DNA of 64,000 nt from assembly GCA_024138015.1 (NCBI GenBank), contig JAMXBB010000004.1, positions 110,004,727-110,068,726 on the forward strand. The letters run 5' to 3'. Positions 52,231 to 64,000 of this stretch are shown here, in pieces; position 1 is the first letter of the stretch; each line of letters starts with the position of its first letter. This DNA is from Lumnitzera littorea. Taxonomy: Eukaryota > Streptophyta > Magnoliopsida > Myrtales > Combretaceae. The position numbers and the translations under genes were made by a program. The notes under the pieces are model-generated. The model made no database searches and was not told the DNA's origin. It saw only the letters and a program-made list of their open reading frames with translations.

Positions 52231-54480
52231 GAGATGCTTATCATGCAAGAAGTGCTAAGGAATTAAGTTGTCATACTGTTAAGTACTTTGGACCATTTGG
52301 TTACTATTGGTTTTTGAGACCAATCTGTACTTTTATCATTGAAATTGTTATAGGAGTTAATATAATAGAGATTTTAAAGACGAAATGATAGTTTAGACAG
52401 TCTTATCGAAAAAATTATAAAATAACATTTTCTTAAAAAGATCGTACTGTTATTAATGCATCATAACTTTATGAATAAGCAACGAGACCATATCATACTG
52501 AGCATAATAAAAACTAAAGTATAATTTTTAATGATTGAGAATGGAACATAAAAATATTCGGCAGGATTTGAACATTCTATTTGGAAAATCTAATTAGTTA
52601 GCAAACAATTTTTCTATCTTTTCTCCATCTTTTTTGTATTATTTCATTACCTTTTTCAAAATATATTTACCAAAATAAAATAACAAAAAGATAAAAATAT
52701 AATTATATATACCATTCCTAGCCTCCTACAAATTATATATTTAATATAAGTTCCTATAAAGTTCGATTTATTTATCCTTTATTTTATTTAATTTTATAAG
52801 AAAAAAAGGAAACACAATTAAAGTTTTCCTTTTCTAATAAATAAAATATATATTTTAAAGATCTCTTTTTATTTTTTCAAAAACACTAGAATTTTTTCTT
52901 TCCAACTCTTATCCATCTTCATTAGAGGCAGTGGCAAGTAATTTCCAAGTGGGTAGAATCAAATGTCCCACTTATAGATATGCCATAGCCATTGGGCTTT
53001 TTGGGCCCATTATATATGGCTCTTAGTTGACTGAATCTTCATTGACACTAATATTAACACTAAGAAGGGTTTGGATTTGTTGATGGCATATGAAATTTTG
53101 AACCCTTTTTTTGTCTTGTCTCCAATGCTCTATCACACTACCTACATGAGAATTCTACATTAAAGAAAGAATAAATACTGATCTTCTAATAGAATGGATT
53201 GAATTTAGATTACTTCTTTCTAAATATAATATGTAATTTGTTAAGTAATAAAAAAATAAAGGGAAACCACTTATTTAATTTATAATTACAACGAAACCAT
53301 TCTCGAACATCAAATGAAATTTTAGCACAATTACCATCAACAAATCTAAATTTGTATTTGCTTTCAAAAAAGTTTATAAATGAATTCACAAATGATTATT
53401 GATTTGAAAAACTTGCAAAAAAAACTATCGAATACTTCAATCATGATGTTAGTAATTAAGAAAAGGAAAGTTCACGAGTTCATTATTATCGTAATACCTT
53501 ATTAAGATGCAAATTCACTTTAAGTGGGAGTATAGAGAAAGCTTGACTTATATAATTATGGTTGTATTAAATGTAAAATGTATAATCAATATTAAAAAAA
53601 AGAGAAAATCTCTCTTTCAAGATTTTATTTAGATAGCACAAATTAATGGGTCTCCTCGAATTATAGTATTGACCCTTAGACATATAATGATTGAAGTCCG
53701 GAGCGATGGAATATTCCATATCGAGAAAGGAAAAGGAAAAGACAAAAGCAACGAATGGGACAATCTGAGAAAGATATTTTGTAGTTTCAACAAACATATA
53801 GGACAGATCCGTCAACGTACGTATCCATTCGAAAAGAATATTGCCTAGAGATACTAAATTCAAAGCTGCCTAGCTACCTTTCTTGAAGTTATAAATATCC
53901 TGGCCGTATTTATTGCATACTAAACTTCATATCACGATCACTTTGAATTTGCGGGAAATGGAAAAAAGAAAAGGGCAAAAAAAATATAAAACCTTAAAAA
54001 CGCTGTGTCTAAAAAAATATTTCTTAAAATATAATACTTTATTCAAAATGAAATCACCTATCTAGAAGTAATTTAATTTATGTTGAAATTGTATTTTAAA
54101 AGACGATTTTGGATATTATGTTTTTAAGAATTTTTTTTAGAGTCGAGATTTTTGTAATTTTTTATCTTTTTTTTTTTGCAAATTTTTTTCCTTTTCCTTG
54201 AATTTAGTGGAATCAAGATTTTCTTGAGCAAGGATGAAATGTAAAAGGTTAATATGAAATTATAGAACTCAAAATTTCTTAAAAGTAATTTGAAAAGTCT
54301 TTAAAGCTAATTCTAGGAAAGAAAATTCAAGCTCATAGGTGGAGCTACGAGAAACCGATCCTTATAGTCTCCATCAGTAGTCAAATCCAAGTGAGAATTC
54401 TTTCCAAATAATGTTTAAACAAGCCCATATCTAGTTTACAAGAAAATCAAGCTAATAATAGCTAAGGCTGGTTATTCACT
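52231..54480. other. 3' flank of the channel gene and spacer
   Basis: The first few hundred bases must hold the 3' untranslated region. The rest is AT-rich. A 98-codon minus-strand frame at 53567-53863 shows no domain I recognise. No transposon edge was found. Confidence 0.5.
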
Positions 54481-54700
54481 TGAACAGTTTATGTTTGTAT
54501 TCTTCTTTCATGTTGAATTCATGACAGTGCAAAATATACATAAAATCAAATAGAAAAACATAAATAATTAAGTTATAATATAATAGAATCGTGTCTACTA
54601 TTATTATGATTGTATTGTCTTGGATCATTGAATATATCGTGTTTTGTCTTTACAATTGTATTCATCATACTGTCATGTTCTTATTTGTGCTATACTATCT
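54481..54700 (-). pseudogene. Truncated end of the subtilase-fragment array
   Basis: Only the outer edge of a repeat unit remains (the 'gttgaattcatgacagtgc' block at about 54512-54532, found next to the first coding block in other units). The rest of the unit is missing, so the array ends here. Confidence 0.5.
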
Positions 54701-55900
54701 TTTGTTAACAATTGCCAACCCTATTTTTAGCCATGTAAAGGAGATCCCAAATACATTACATAAGTCTGCACACATGAAAATTTACTCCATTGTACGAAAA
54801 CATATAGTGATTAACACAAAACTTAAATTAAACTTGTATAAATTGCATATACCTTTTGGCAGCCAAGGCCTACACGTAAACAAAGAATGTTGATCGTAAA
54901 GATAGATGTTTGAGCTAGCATCATCTTTTGAAGTGAAAGGAAATGTATAGTTTTTATAGAGCATATGGTGTTGCACCAATTTTTCACAGATGGAGGATAT
55001 GGAAAATATATATATATATAATTTTTCATGGGAAATCAATTGGAGTTTTTGAGCGAGTATCAAGATTTCCCACATCTCCATCAAATTTGACCATTTTCCA
55101 TAGTGAATCTCAGTGGATCAAACCATCCTTTTTAAGCATCATAAAATCCCCAGAATATGTTATGTATAGCATCCCCGCTTAGTTTAAGAAAACCAAAAAA
55201 AATAAATAAATAAATAAAGATCTGCATTGACATTCATTAAGAATGTTAGCTGTATCAAGTCAAACTAATTTTGCAAACTAACTTTAAATATCCTTATAAA
55301 ATAACTAAATAGATTCAAGATACATAAAATGAAGTCAATATTTATGAGGTAAAAATTAGCTATCATTAACAATTTCGTCTAGGGTAAAACAAAAGATGTG
55401 GAACACCATAAAGAGAAAACCAACCCTTGTCAAAACATGCTATGTTTTCTCCCCACACCAAGTAGATTGATAAGTTGCACACTTGGTACACATGCTTTGA
55501 CAAAAGGTATGACCAAAGAATCAAAGGAAGCAATAACATGTAAGCATATTTCCTTTCCAGACTGCCATTTATATGTCCTGCGGGAGTAGACCATCGACTT
55601 TTTTAGCATTTTCATGATGGAACGTTTGACACGTGAATCACTGGAGAAACATACAAGCAAAAACCAAACAAAACACAAAATTTCTAGTCAACATTTACTT
55701 CAGTACCTACCGAAAAACGTGACGAGAAACCCATGACAAGCCTCTGTGACTCCACCAGGCTCTTCATTAGAAACATTCCTAGTTAGGGTTGACAATCGTA
55801 TTGCCAGGACTTGTCCTTGTCCATATTTCGTGCCAAATTCATGCAATGCTAAAATCACTTGAAAATAAATAGAAATTATAAATAAGTAAGTTACAGTATA
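54700..55900 (-). pseudogene. Subtilase 5'-fragment pseudogene, unit S1
   Basis: Three coding blocks of a subtilisin-like protease, in gene order on the minus strand. Block A (about 55860-55715) reads LHEFGTKYGQGQVLAIRL then EEPGGVTEACHGFLVTFF. Block B (about 55650-55560) is the degraded 'KEVIVYSYTxHINGFA' part of the inhibitor I9 prodomain. Block C (about 55190-55030) reads GFLKLSGDAIHNIFWGFYDA, a stop, then KGWFDP. A conserved non-coding block closes the unit at 54710-54890. Stops and frameshifts occur throughout, and no peptidase catalytic region is present. Confidence 0.72.
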
Positions 55901-55999
55901 ATTGTCTTCATTTTGTATCATAATTGTGACGCCGTGTATCATTTTGTCCTCTATAATTGTCTTCATAATCGTAATGTTTTTGTATTCATATTATCATAT

Positions 56000-57130
56000 C
56001 GTGTCAATAGATGCCAACCTTATCCTTAGCCATGTAAATGAGATTCTAAGTATACTATGTAAGTCTATACCCACCAAAATTTACTCCATTGAAAGAAAAT
56101 ATATGGTAACTAACACAAAACTTAAATGAAGAATATAATTTGTGAAGATAAATGCTCCAGAAGTGAATGAAATCTATTAATTTATGAAGCAGGATGTTCC
56201 ATTATCAATTTTGAGCAACTTGATGAGTTGGAAGAAAAAAATGATTTTTTCATGAGAAGTGATTAAGTTTTCCAGTGAAAAATGAAGTCGGGAGAAGTAT
56301 AGGAAACTATTGGTATTGATACTTCCTATGATAACATAATCATCAACTCTAGCCTTCTTTCGAAATGAATCTTGGTGGACCGAACAGTCATTTTTCAGCA
56401 TCATAAAATGTCAGGAATGTGATCTATATGAAATTCTCCCTCTGTTTAAGAAATCCAAAATTACTCCCCGATGATCTACATTGAGCATTCGTCAAGAATT
56501 TTAGTTGTGCCAAGCCAAACTAATTTTGTAAATTAACTCTTAAATATCCTTGATAAGAAGATTCAAAAGATATAAAATGCAATCAACTTTGATGTGAAAT
56601 AAACTTACAAAAATCAGCTATCATTAGAAATTTCATATAAGATATGACAAAAGAATGTAGAAGACTAAAAAAGAGAAAATTAAACCCTTATCTCAATATG
56701 CTATCTTTTCTCCCCATTGCTAGTAGGTAGATAAGTTGCACACCTATCATCCATGCTTAATAAAAGGTGTGACCAAAGTATCTAAAGCAAGAAATAACAT
56801 GTCCATACTTACAGTTTCTGTAGGATCTTCCCTATCTTGATTGGTTGCAAAGCCATTTATATGATAGGTATAAGTATAGACCATAACTTCCCTAGCATTC
56901 TCATGGCGACTTGAAACTTTTGACTTGCAAATAGCAGGAAAAATATATACGCGATACAATTAGAGGACATAATTTATAATTGAAAGATGCTTAAGTAAAT
57001 ACATAAAAATGTGACAAGAAACTTATGATGAACCTTCGTGACTTCATTAAGCTCTACATCTGAAACATCCTCATACAGGGTTTGCAATTCATGTTAATGC
57101 GTCATGTTCCTAGTTCTACTTTGTGTCAAA
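56000..57130 (-). pseudogene. Subtilase 5'-fragment pseudogene, unit S2
   Basis: Block A lies at about 57090-57005 (DVELNEVTKVHHKFLVTFL). Block B, at about 56945-56820, reads SRHENAREVMVYTYTYHINGFATN: this is the clearest inhibitor I9 signature in the array (intact subtilases have a YSYTRHINGFAA motif here). Block C, at about 56470-56220, is decayed (a 'VDDYVIIGSINTNSF' segment corresponds to 'FGEDVIIGNLDTGVW'). The closing block at 56010-56110 is shortened. Not translatable as a whole. Confidence 0.75.
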
Positions 57131-57279
57131 TTTGTGGCAGTACAAAAAACATGTGAAATTGAATAGAGGTTTTATAATTTAATTGTACTTATATGCATCA
57201 TAATTGTGATGTTGTTTATCATGTTTTCCATATCTAAACATGTCATGATCACCTTGTGTTTGTGTCCATGTTATCTTTT

Positions 57280-58450
57280 CGTGTTAGCAATGGCCAGTCG
57301 TATCCTTAGCTATGCGAATTAGATCCTAAGTATATTATGTAAGTTTACACACACCAAAACTTACTTCATTGTAAGAAAATATAAGGTAATTAACACAAAA
57401 CTTTAATTAAACTTATATAAATTGTGTATATCTTTTTGGCTGCCAAGACCTACACTTGAAATAGAGAATAAAGATTGTGAAAATAGATGTTTTAGCTTAC
57501 ACCATTTTTTGAAGTGAATGAAACGTATCAATTTTATGAAATGTGATGTTGCAATATCAAATTTCCATAGATTGATGAGTCAAGAAAAAGAACTTTTCAT
57601 GAGAAATGAATTTAAATTTTCAAGTGATAAATGAAGATGAGGAAAACATAGGAAACTACCAATATTAAAATTTCCTGCGATGACATCTCTACCAAATCTA
57701 GCTTTTTTCCAATTTGGTGGATCAAACCATCCTTTTCTAGCATCATAAAATCGTAAAAATGCGTTCCGTGTAGCATTCTCCCTTAGTTTAACAAATCCAT
57801 AACCACTTCTATATAATTTGCATTGAGCATTCATCAAGAATTTTAATTGTACGAATCCAAGCTAGTTTTGTAAATTAACTTTTAAATATCCACTAAAATT
57901 AAGTAAATAGATTGATAAAATGCAATCAATTTTGATGTGAAATAAACTTGCAAAAATCAGCTACCGCTAAAATTTCATATAACATAAGACAAAAATGTAT
58001 GAACACCATAAAGAGAAAACCAAACATTTATCACAACATGTTAAGTTTTCTCCCCATTGCTAGTAGGTTGATAAGTTGCAAACCCAACAAATATGCTAAG
58101 TAAGCAATAGTGCATCCACAGTTATGATTTTCGCATCATATTCCCTTTCTAGATTGCCTGCAAAGCCATTTATATATGTCAGGTATAGGAATAGAATATC
58201 ACTTCTTTAACATTTTCATTGCTGCATAAAACATTTGGCTTATGAATTGCTAGAGAAATATATATGCAAAAACAATTAGAGCAAAAAATTTCCAATCTGA
58301 ATTTGCTTAAATACCTACACAAAAATGTGGCAAGAAACTCATGGTAATTCCATGTGATTTTATCAAGCTCTTCATTTAAAACATCCTTAGCTAGGGCAAG
58401 CAATCCACGTGAATGTTGAGTCCATACCCCTATTTCATGTTAAATTCGTG
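57280..58450 (-). pseudogene. Subtilase 5'-fragment pseudogene, unit S3
   Basis: The best-preserved unit. Block A (58440-58330): LALAKDVLNEELDKITW then YHEFLATFL, matching the family's 'VTESHYDFLGSFL'. Block B (58240-58150): NENVKEVIFYSYT, then a stop. Block C (57840-57600): YGFVKLREN, then GWFDPPNWKKARFGRDVIAG and NFNIG, matching 'SIWKKARFGEDVIIGNLDTG' of SBT5-type proteases. The catalytic Asp of the DTG motif is Asn here. The frame ends soon after, before the His and Ser catalytic regions. The closing conserved block lies at 57290-57470. Confidence 0.8.
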
Positions 58451-58992
58451 GCAGTACTAAAGCATGTGAAATTAAATAGAAATCATAACTAATTAAATTA
58501 CAAATAATCATATTCATATGTATTATAATTGTAATCTTGTAAATATGTTTATAACCGAGTTGTATCTATGTTTGTATTATCGTGCCGAATCAACAATGGT
58601 CAGTCCTATCCTTAGCCATGTGAATCAAATCCCAAATATATTATGTAAGTCTATACACACCAAAATTTACTCCACTATAAGAAAATATATAGTAATTAAC
58701 ACAAAACTTAAAGTAAACTTGTATAAGTTGCGTATACCTTTTTGGATTCCAAGACCTACACTTTAAATAAAGAATATAAATTGTGAAGATAAATGTTCTA
58801 GCTTACATCATTTTTTGAAGTGAAATGAAATGTATTAATTTATGAAGTATGATGTTGCGCTATCAATTTTCCACAACTTGATAAGTTAGAAAAAGAAAAT
58901 GGAGTTTTCATGAGAATTGAGTTTAAGTTTTCGATTGATGAATGAAGTCCGATAAAGGAAACTATCGATATCGATATTTCCTATGATAATAT

Positions 58993-59728
58993 TAGACTTA
59001 AGCAAGGGTAAATTTTGAATCATGAATTAACCCGAAACCTACCTGGAAGTAAGTGGGTCGAACTGCCAAGCTTTAAAGGCTCAAGCAATTCAAGAAAGCA
59101 GAACCGTCCAAACTTGCGAGTTAGCCCAGCTAATTTATCCCTTAAAAAAAAAGAGAAAAAAGATATCATTAATTAGGAAAAAATAATTTGATAATATCTA
59201 ATAAGTTATTGTATGTCAAAATTATTTTATTTATGATGGTGAATAATAATTTTTTTAGCAATAATATCATCAAACTAATAATAGATAATTAATCATAAGT
59301 TAATTATGTGTTAAGAATAAATAAAAAATTCAATTTTTGTTAATGTAAATCCTTTTTGTAAAACTTATCAAATGTTAAGAACTTGAATATAAGAAAAAAA
59401 TAAAATTTAAAGAAAAAAATAAAAAAGTTGAAATCGCATTAAATCAGGAATTAATAAAAAATTATAAATTATTAATAAATTAATACACTTTAAAAAAAAA
59501 AGAGAAAGAAGATCACATTATTAAAAATTATTAATGTATTAAAAAAATAAATTAATAAAAATTTTAAATATTAAAAAAAAATTGTTCAATAGCTAATTCA
59601 ACACTCTTGAACTGTCAAACTTATTGAACCGACTCGAAATCGTTAACTCACGAGCTGATTACGGTTCACAATATCACCAACTCGTGAACCGACGGTTTAA
59701 GATTGGTTTCAAAACATGTATAAGTTTA
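58993..59728. mobile_element. hAT-like non-autonomous element H2
   Basis: 736 bp with a perfect 8-bp target duplication GATAATAT (58985-58992 and 59729-59736). Terminal inverted repeats TAGACTTAAGCA / TAAACTTATACA differ at two to three positions. The middle aligns with H1 (37427-38117). It splits block C of unit S4, and the uninterrupted sequence is known from unit S2. No transposase. Confidence 0.88.
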
Positions 59729-60123
59729 GATAATATAATCATCAAATCTAGCCTTCTTTCAAAATGAATTTTAGTGAATCAAATCATCCTTTTCTAGTAT
59801 CATAAAATCCCAGGAATATGCTCTACGTAATATTCTCCATTGGTTTAAGAAATCCAAAATCACTCATAGATGATCTAAATTCAGCATTCATCAAGAATTT
59901 TAGTCACACCAAACTAAACTAACTTTGTGAATTAACTTAATATCCTTTATAAGTAAGTAAATAGATTCAAAACATATAAAAATCAATTTTGATATAAAAT
60001 AAACTTGTATAAATTAGCTATCATTAGAAATTTCATATAAGATATGACAAAAGGACGTGGAACACTAAAAGGAGAAAATTAAATCCTTATCATAATATAC
60101 TATATTTTCTCCCCATTACTAGG

Positions 60124-61597
60124 TAGTGTTGTCAAACATGATCCAAGCATTTGACTCGAATACGTGAAAGGATCAAGAGTTAAGGGATAGAATCAAGTTT
60201 GACTAAGGGAATCGAACCAGGGTTAATAAAAAAGATATAAATCATATTTTAATTATAAAAAATAAATATAAATTTACAAAACCAAATTCATAATTAGATC
60301 AAATTCATCCATTAGCTAAAATCAACACTAAACATGTACCCTAAATGATATATAGGTTCATATAATCTAACTTGGATCAAATTCCAAATTAACTTAAATA
60401 ACAATACCAAAATTGGAAACTCACATTACATATTCATATAAAATTCATTATTTAGTTTAAACAATTAAGTATTCAAAATTACTATATACTCCATCTTTTA
60501 ACCCCAATTAAAATGGAAAAAATAAAGCTCGTTTTGTTAATAACAAGTTTAATAAAATAAATTCAATTAGACTTATGTAAGAAAGTAAAAGAGTAACTTA
60601 TTAAAAAAGTATATGTAAGATTTCATTGGTAGTTTTTTAAGAATACATGTGATTTACAACCAAATAAATACTATAAAGCACATGTTATATAAACTTATTT
60701 TGTTATCTTCGTTTTTTTTTTTTCTCCATAATCTTAAAATAAAATTAATATTTTGTAAGTTTATTGATGTAAGTTTGATTATGATGGAAGGGAAAAGCAA
60801 ACAAAAATACTTATTTGATTGGCTGATAGAATAAGAAGAACAATTCTTATTCAATTTAGGAGAATATTACTCATTGTACCAACGGATTTCTTAATGGACT
60901 AAAAAGGACACACTTTAACATAGCTACAAAGACAGCATAACTAGGAGTGTGCCTTATTAAAATCATTTATGCTTGCTGGTGGTCACCAACATCATAAATC
61001 TTTCACAATTTATATCTTTTCAGGAGCATGCCTTCTAGGAGTGATTTTTATTTCTAGGATTGATTTTTATTTAGTATTTAACTTGTTTTCATTTTGGAAT
61101 TTACGTTACAATTAAACAAGTCCTCCTTTTATGTTTTATTTTAATAAAGAATAGCGGTTCATGCCATGTATTAAAGTTTCAGGTTTGACTATACAAGAAT
61201 TCATCGTGAACCAGCATCTTTTAGCTAATGGGTAAAAGTCCCACGTCGGTTAGTCTGTATAATACTCGAGTTCTTTATCCTTATTAAAGGAAGATATGGA
61301 CAGCATACGGTTCATAACTGGCCCTTGTACACTCTTCTAGTGAGCTCCTTGCAAGGCTGATAATGGTTTTAGCGATGTGATAGTGCGGGATATTTGGGTT
61401 CATATATTTTGTCTGGGTGGAGGTTAGATCATGAGGCTGGGGATGCGTGAGGTTACATCGTAAGGCTCACGGCTCACGTCGTTCACCACGGGTTAATCAA
61501 AATTCTTTTATTTATCTGAGATTGACCTGTTATTAAGGCCAGTTCCAGTTCAATTGAGTTGGGGATGAACCAACTGGGCCGGTGGGTTTGATTAGAC
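60124..61597. mobile_element. Composite insertion in unit S4
   Basis: Neighbouring units run straight from the 'ctccccattgctagtagg' block to the 'gcacacc...atgct' block; here about 1.47 kb separates the two. The insert starts near TAGTGTTGTCAAACATG and ends near GACTGTTACACACG. It may comprise more than one element, since the last 400 bases are GC-richer than the rest. No target duplication or ORF with a domain was found. Confidence 0.55.
61230..61245 (+). promoter_or_regulatory. USE-like motif
   Basis: AGTCCCACGTCG differs by one base from the plant snRNA upstream sequence element RTCCCACATCG. A recognisable U-snRNA does not follow, so it is more likely part of a repetitive element. Confidence 0.25.
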
Positions 61598-62129
61598 TGT
61601 TACACACGCAACAAACATGCTTTAAAAAAAGGTATGACCAAAATATCTAAAGCAAGCAACACCATCTCTATATTTATGATTTTTGTAGCTTCTTCCCTCT
61701 CTAGATCGGCTGTAAAGCAATTTGTATGTTAGGTATAGAAGTAGACTATAACTTCTTTAGCAATCTCATGGCTACATGAAACATTTGACTTATATGTCGT
61801 AGGGGAGATATGCATAAAATTGAGGATAAAATTTCTAACCAAAACTTACTTAAGCATATGCACAAAAATCTTATGATGAGTCTTCGTGACTCCATCAAGC
61901 TTTTCATCTTGGACAATCTCAATTGAAGGTTGACAATTCATGTTAATAGGTTGTATTCGTATTCTTATCTCATGTCGAATTTGTTGTAGTACCAAAACAT
62001 GTGAATTGAATAAAGATCATAAATAATTAAGTTATAAGACACCATATTTATTTATATCATAATCGTGATGTTGCATATCATATTTTTCCTCTATAATCAT
62101 GTTCAACAATCGTCAGGTTTGTTTATGGT

Positions 62130-62988
62130 ATCATGTTAGCTGTTGTTAGCCCTATCCTTAGCCATGTGAATGATGTCCCAAATACACTATATAAGTCTAC
62201 ATAACCCAAAATTTATTCCATTATAAGAAATTATATGGTAATTAACATAAAACTTAAATTAAACTTATATAAATTGTTATACCTTTTTTATTGCCTAGAC
62301 TTGTGCGTGAAATAGAGAATATAGATTGAGTTAGTGTCGAGAATGATACCTCAATTTTGCTAAAATATGCAATTGACTATCTGTACTTTAAAATGATTAA
62401 TTTGTTACCTAGTTGAAATTTTGATAATCATTTTGCTATCTGAACTAATTCTTTTAAATCTATTTGTTGATGTGGATATGATGATAAATTAGAAATTGAT
62501 CCAAGCTTGCTAATGGATAGAAATGACATAATTTTTAAAGTAAATAGTGACCCACTCAACTTAAGCGATCATTTTGACCACTCTAAAGCCAAGGGGTAAC
62601 TGGTGGCCACCTAATTGAATCCTACAACTCCCTATAGGTGGCCACCAGCTACCCTTAACCTTGTAGTGGTTGAACCTTTCAATTCTTGATTTATCCTTAT
62701 GTCTATGTTAGCAAACAAACTAAATAAAATTAGTTAAGGTAGTAAAATTGACTAAAAAGAAAAAAAAACAATTAAGTAGTAAATTACATATTTTGCGAAA
62801 ATTTGGGTACCATTTATGGCATTAACCCTTAAGTTTTCTAGTAATAAATGAAGTCAAGAGAGATATAGGAAACTACTGGTATCAAAATATCTTAACCAAA
62901 TCTAGCTTCTTCTTTTTTCCAAAATGAACTTTGGTGGACCGAACCTTTATTTTCTAGCTAAACTAATTTTACAAATTAACTTTTAAAT
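62130..62988 (-). pseudogene. Subtilase 5'-fragment pseudogene, unit S5, truncated
   Basis: The closing block is at 62140-62329 and a piece of block C at 62827-62988. The two are separated by a foldback element and have lost about 130 bases between them. Blocks A and B are missing because an LTR-like sequence begins at about 62989. Confidence 0.65.
62330..62826. mobile_element. Foldback / TIR element
   Basis: About 497 bp with terminal inverted repeats of about 45 bp (62330-62377 against 62782-62826; shared GTTA.TG.C...AATG.TACC, then AATTTT and AAAATATG). A central GC-rich hairpin pairs 62591-62612 with 62636-62656 (core AGGTGGCCACCAG). No ORF. No clear target duplication, because the flank appears to have been deleted. 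Confidence 0.75.
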
Positions 62989-64000
62989 ATTGATGCATCT
63001 CCAAGGTCATACACATAGAGAAGCACCATAATATACAGAAACAAAAGGAAAACAAAGAGGGTTTAGCAAACCCAAGTAGCTATTAACTGAATACGACACA
63101 CCAACCGATCTTACTTGACTTAATCCTGGCACTCGATATGACACACCAATGTAGTATTAAAGTCGCTTGCCACTCAATCTTGCTAAAGGAGCTAGATAGG
63201 AGCTATGAAAAGATAGAGAACACACGAGTTACTCTACTAAAGGAATTTGTAATTCAATAATGAAGTGATGATTGATTGCTTACATATAGATAAAATGGGG
63301 TTTATATAGTAGTCTCACTAAGGTTACATGTGTACAAGGAAAAGATAAAAAAGTAAATTACAAATGGAATAGCTAAGACATATTAAAAGGGTTAAAAAGG
63401 ATAAAAGCTATACAATGTACGGAAGAAGAAAGCATTCTCGAATATCGTATCAAAAGACACATGTTAAGCAGGTGTTGGTGATCTGTAGCTGAACTGCTCT
63501 TATAGGTTTAAACTCTCTGATAGCTCGACACCTGTTGGACTTTACTTAGAAGAGGTCGGAAAGGAAATAGAAAACCTAGTTGACTTGATATGGGTCAGGC
63601 TTAAGCTCGAACACGGGGTATCGACTGAAGTCTCTTCAAATCAGGCAACTAGACAACTTAATTTTGATTGGATGCTTGAATAGCCCAACTCAGAAAGATG
63701 CCTGGTGCTCGGCAGCTCAAAAGCTATACTAATGTCAACTAAAGCTTGACACTTAAGTTGATGGAAATGTAGGCGTTTAAGTTTGATAAAGAAATCTTCA
63801 TCCTTAAAGGGTTCTTAAGCTAGTATACGTCGGGTAAGTCCTTACAATCCTCTAGCTCGGCTTTATGTAACTATTCCAAGGAGTTAATTCCTATCATTTA
63901 CTTAGGGGTCAAAATGATTTATCCTCAAAATTGAAGGGTCTTCTTTAGTCGGATTTGCTTCAGCATCATTAGGTTAGTGGAAAATCAGGTCGAATATGTT
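62989..64000 (-). repeat. Probable LTR, running off the window
   Basis: Similarity to the subtilase array stops at about 62988. The new sequence starts TGATGCATCTCCAAGG. It has denser GC and no ORF, and minus-strand features look LTR-like. Family and orientation are uncertain. Confidence 0.4.

Larger units (their letters stand above)
58590..61995 (-). pseudogene. Subtilase 5'-fragment pseudogene, unit S4, twice interrupted
   Basis: Block A is at about 61990-61860 (EKLDGVTKTHHK) and block B at about 61790-61665. A composite insertion of about 1.5 kb then separates them from block C, which is itself split by hAT-like element H2 (parts 59737-59900 and about 58860-58984). The closing block is at 58600-58765. 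Removing both inserts brings the unit back to the usual length of about 1.3 kb. Confidence 0.72.

Noticed and set aside
53567..53863. 98-codon minus-strand frame after the channel gene
   Set aside because: No domain recognised, no splice partners seen and biased low-complexity ends. An organelle-derived origin was considered but could not be supported.

Overview
This window reads as nuclear DNA of a flowering plant, most likely a eudicot. It is strongly AT-rich, has intron-split genes with GT-AG junctions, and holds many LTR-retrotransposon remains and small DNA transposons. I cannot name the species. Only two intact protein-coding genes can be supported. One is a nine-exon aminopropyltransferase of the spermidine synthase family on the minus strand (31840-38829). 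The other is a six-exon cyclic nucleotide-gated channel on the plus strand (48961-52230), closest to CNGC16. Both were assembled by hand exon by exon; every junction keeps frame and follows GT-AG.

Region 1-30465 is retrotransposon debris. Its core is a nest that can be dated by who interrupts whom. Solo LTR C1 (9499-30465) is split by a decayed Ty3/gypsy element A (11155-29338, with both LTRs, gag, protease, RT, RNase H and integrase remains). The RT region of A is split by solo LTR B2 (16142-26449). B2 is split by solo LTR C2 (18455-25718). C2 is split by two more LTR-like insertions, D (18933-21370) and F (23730-25284). Family C is therefore both the outermost and a deep inner layer. Another B-type LTR (B1), a fragment of a third C-type LTR (C0) and a separate decayed gag region lie before the nest.

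Region 30466-48960 holds the spermidine synthase-like gene, with a 691-bp hAT-like element in its first intron. A long gene-poor spacer follows, with three G-box motifs and a foldback hairpin, and then a third B-type solo LTR (B3).

Region 48961-52230 is the channel gene, preceded by a seven-codon upstream ORF whose stop overlaps the channel's start codon. Region 54480-62990 is a tandem array with a period of about 1.3 kb. It is made of dead copies of the 5' part of a subtilisin-like protease gene (minus strand), and is interrupted by a second hAT-like element, a composite insertion and a foldback element. An unidentified LTR-like sequence truncates it at about 62989 and runs to the window end. 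The two intact genes have no evident functional link: one serves polyamine metabolism, the other a calmodulin-regulated membrane channel.
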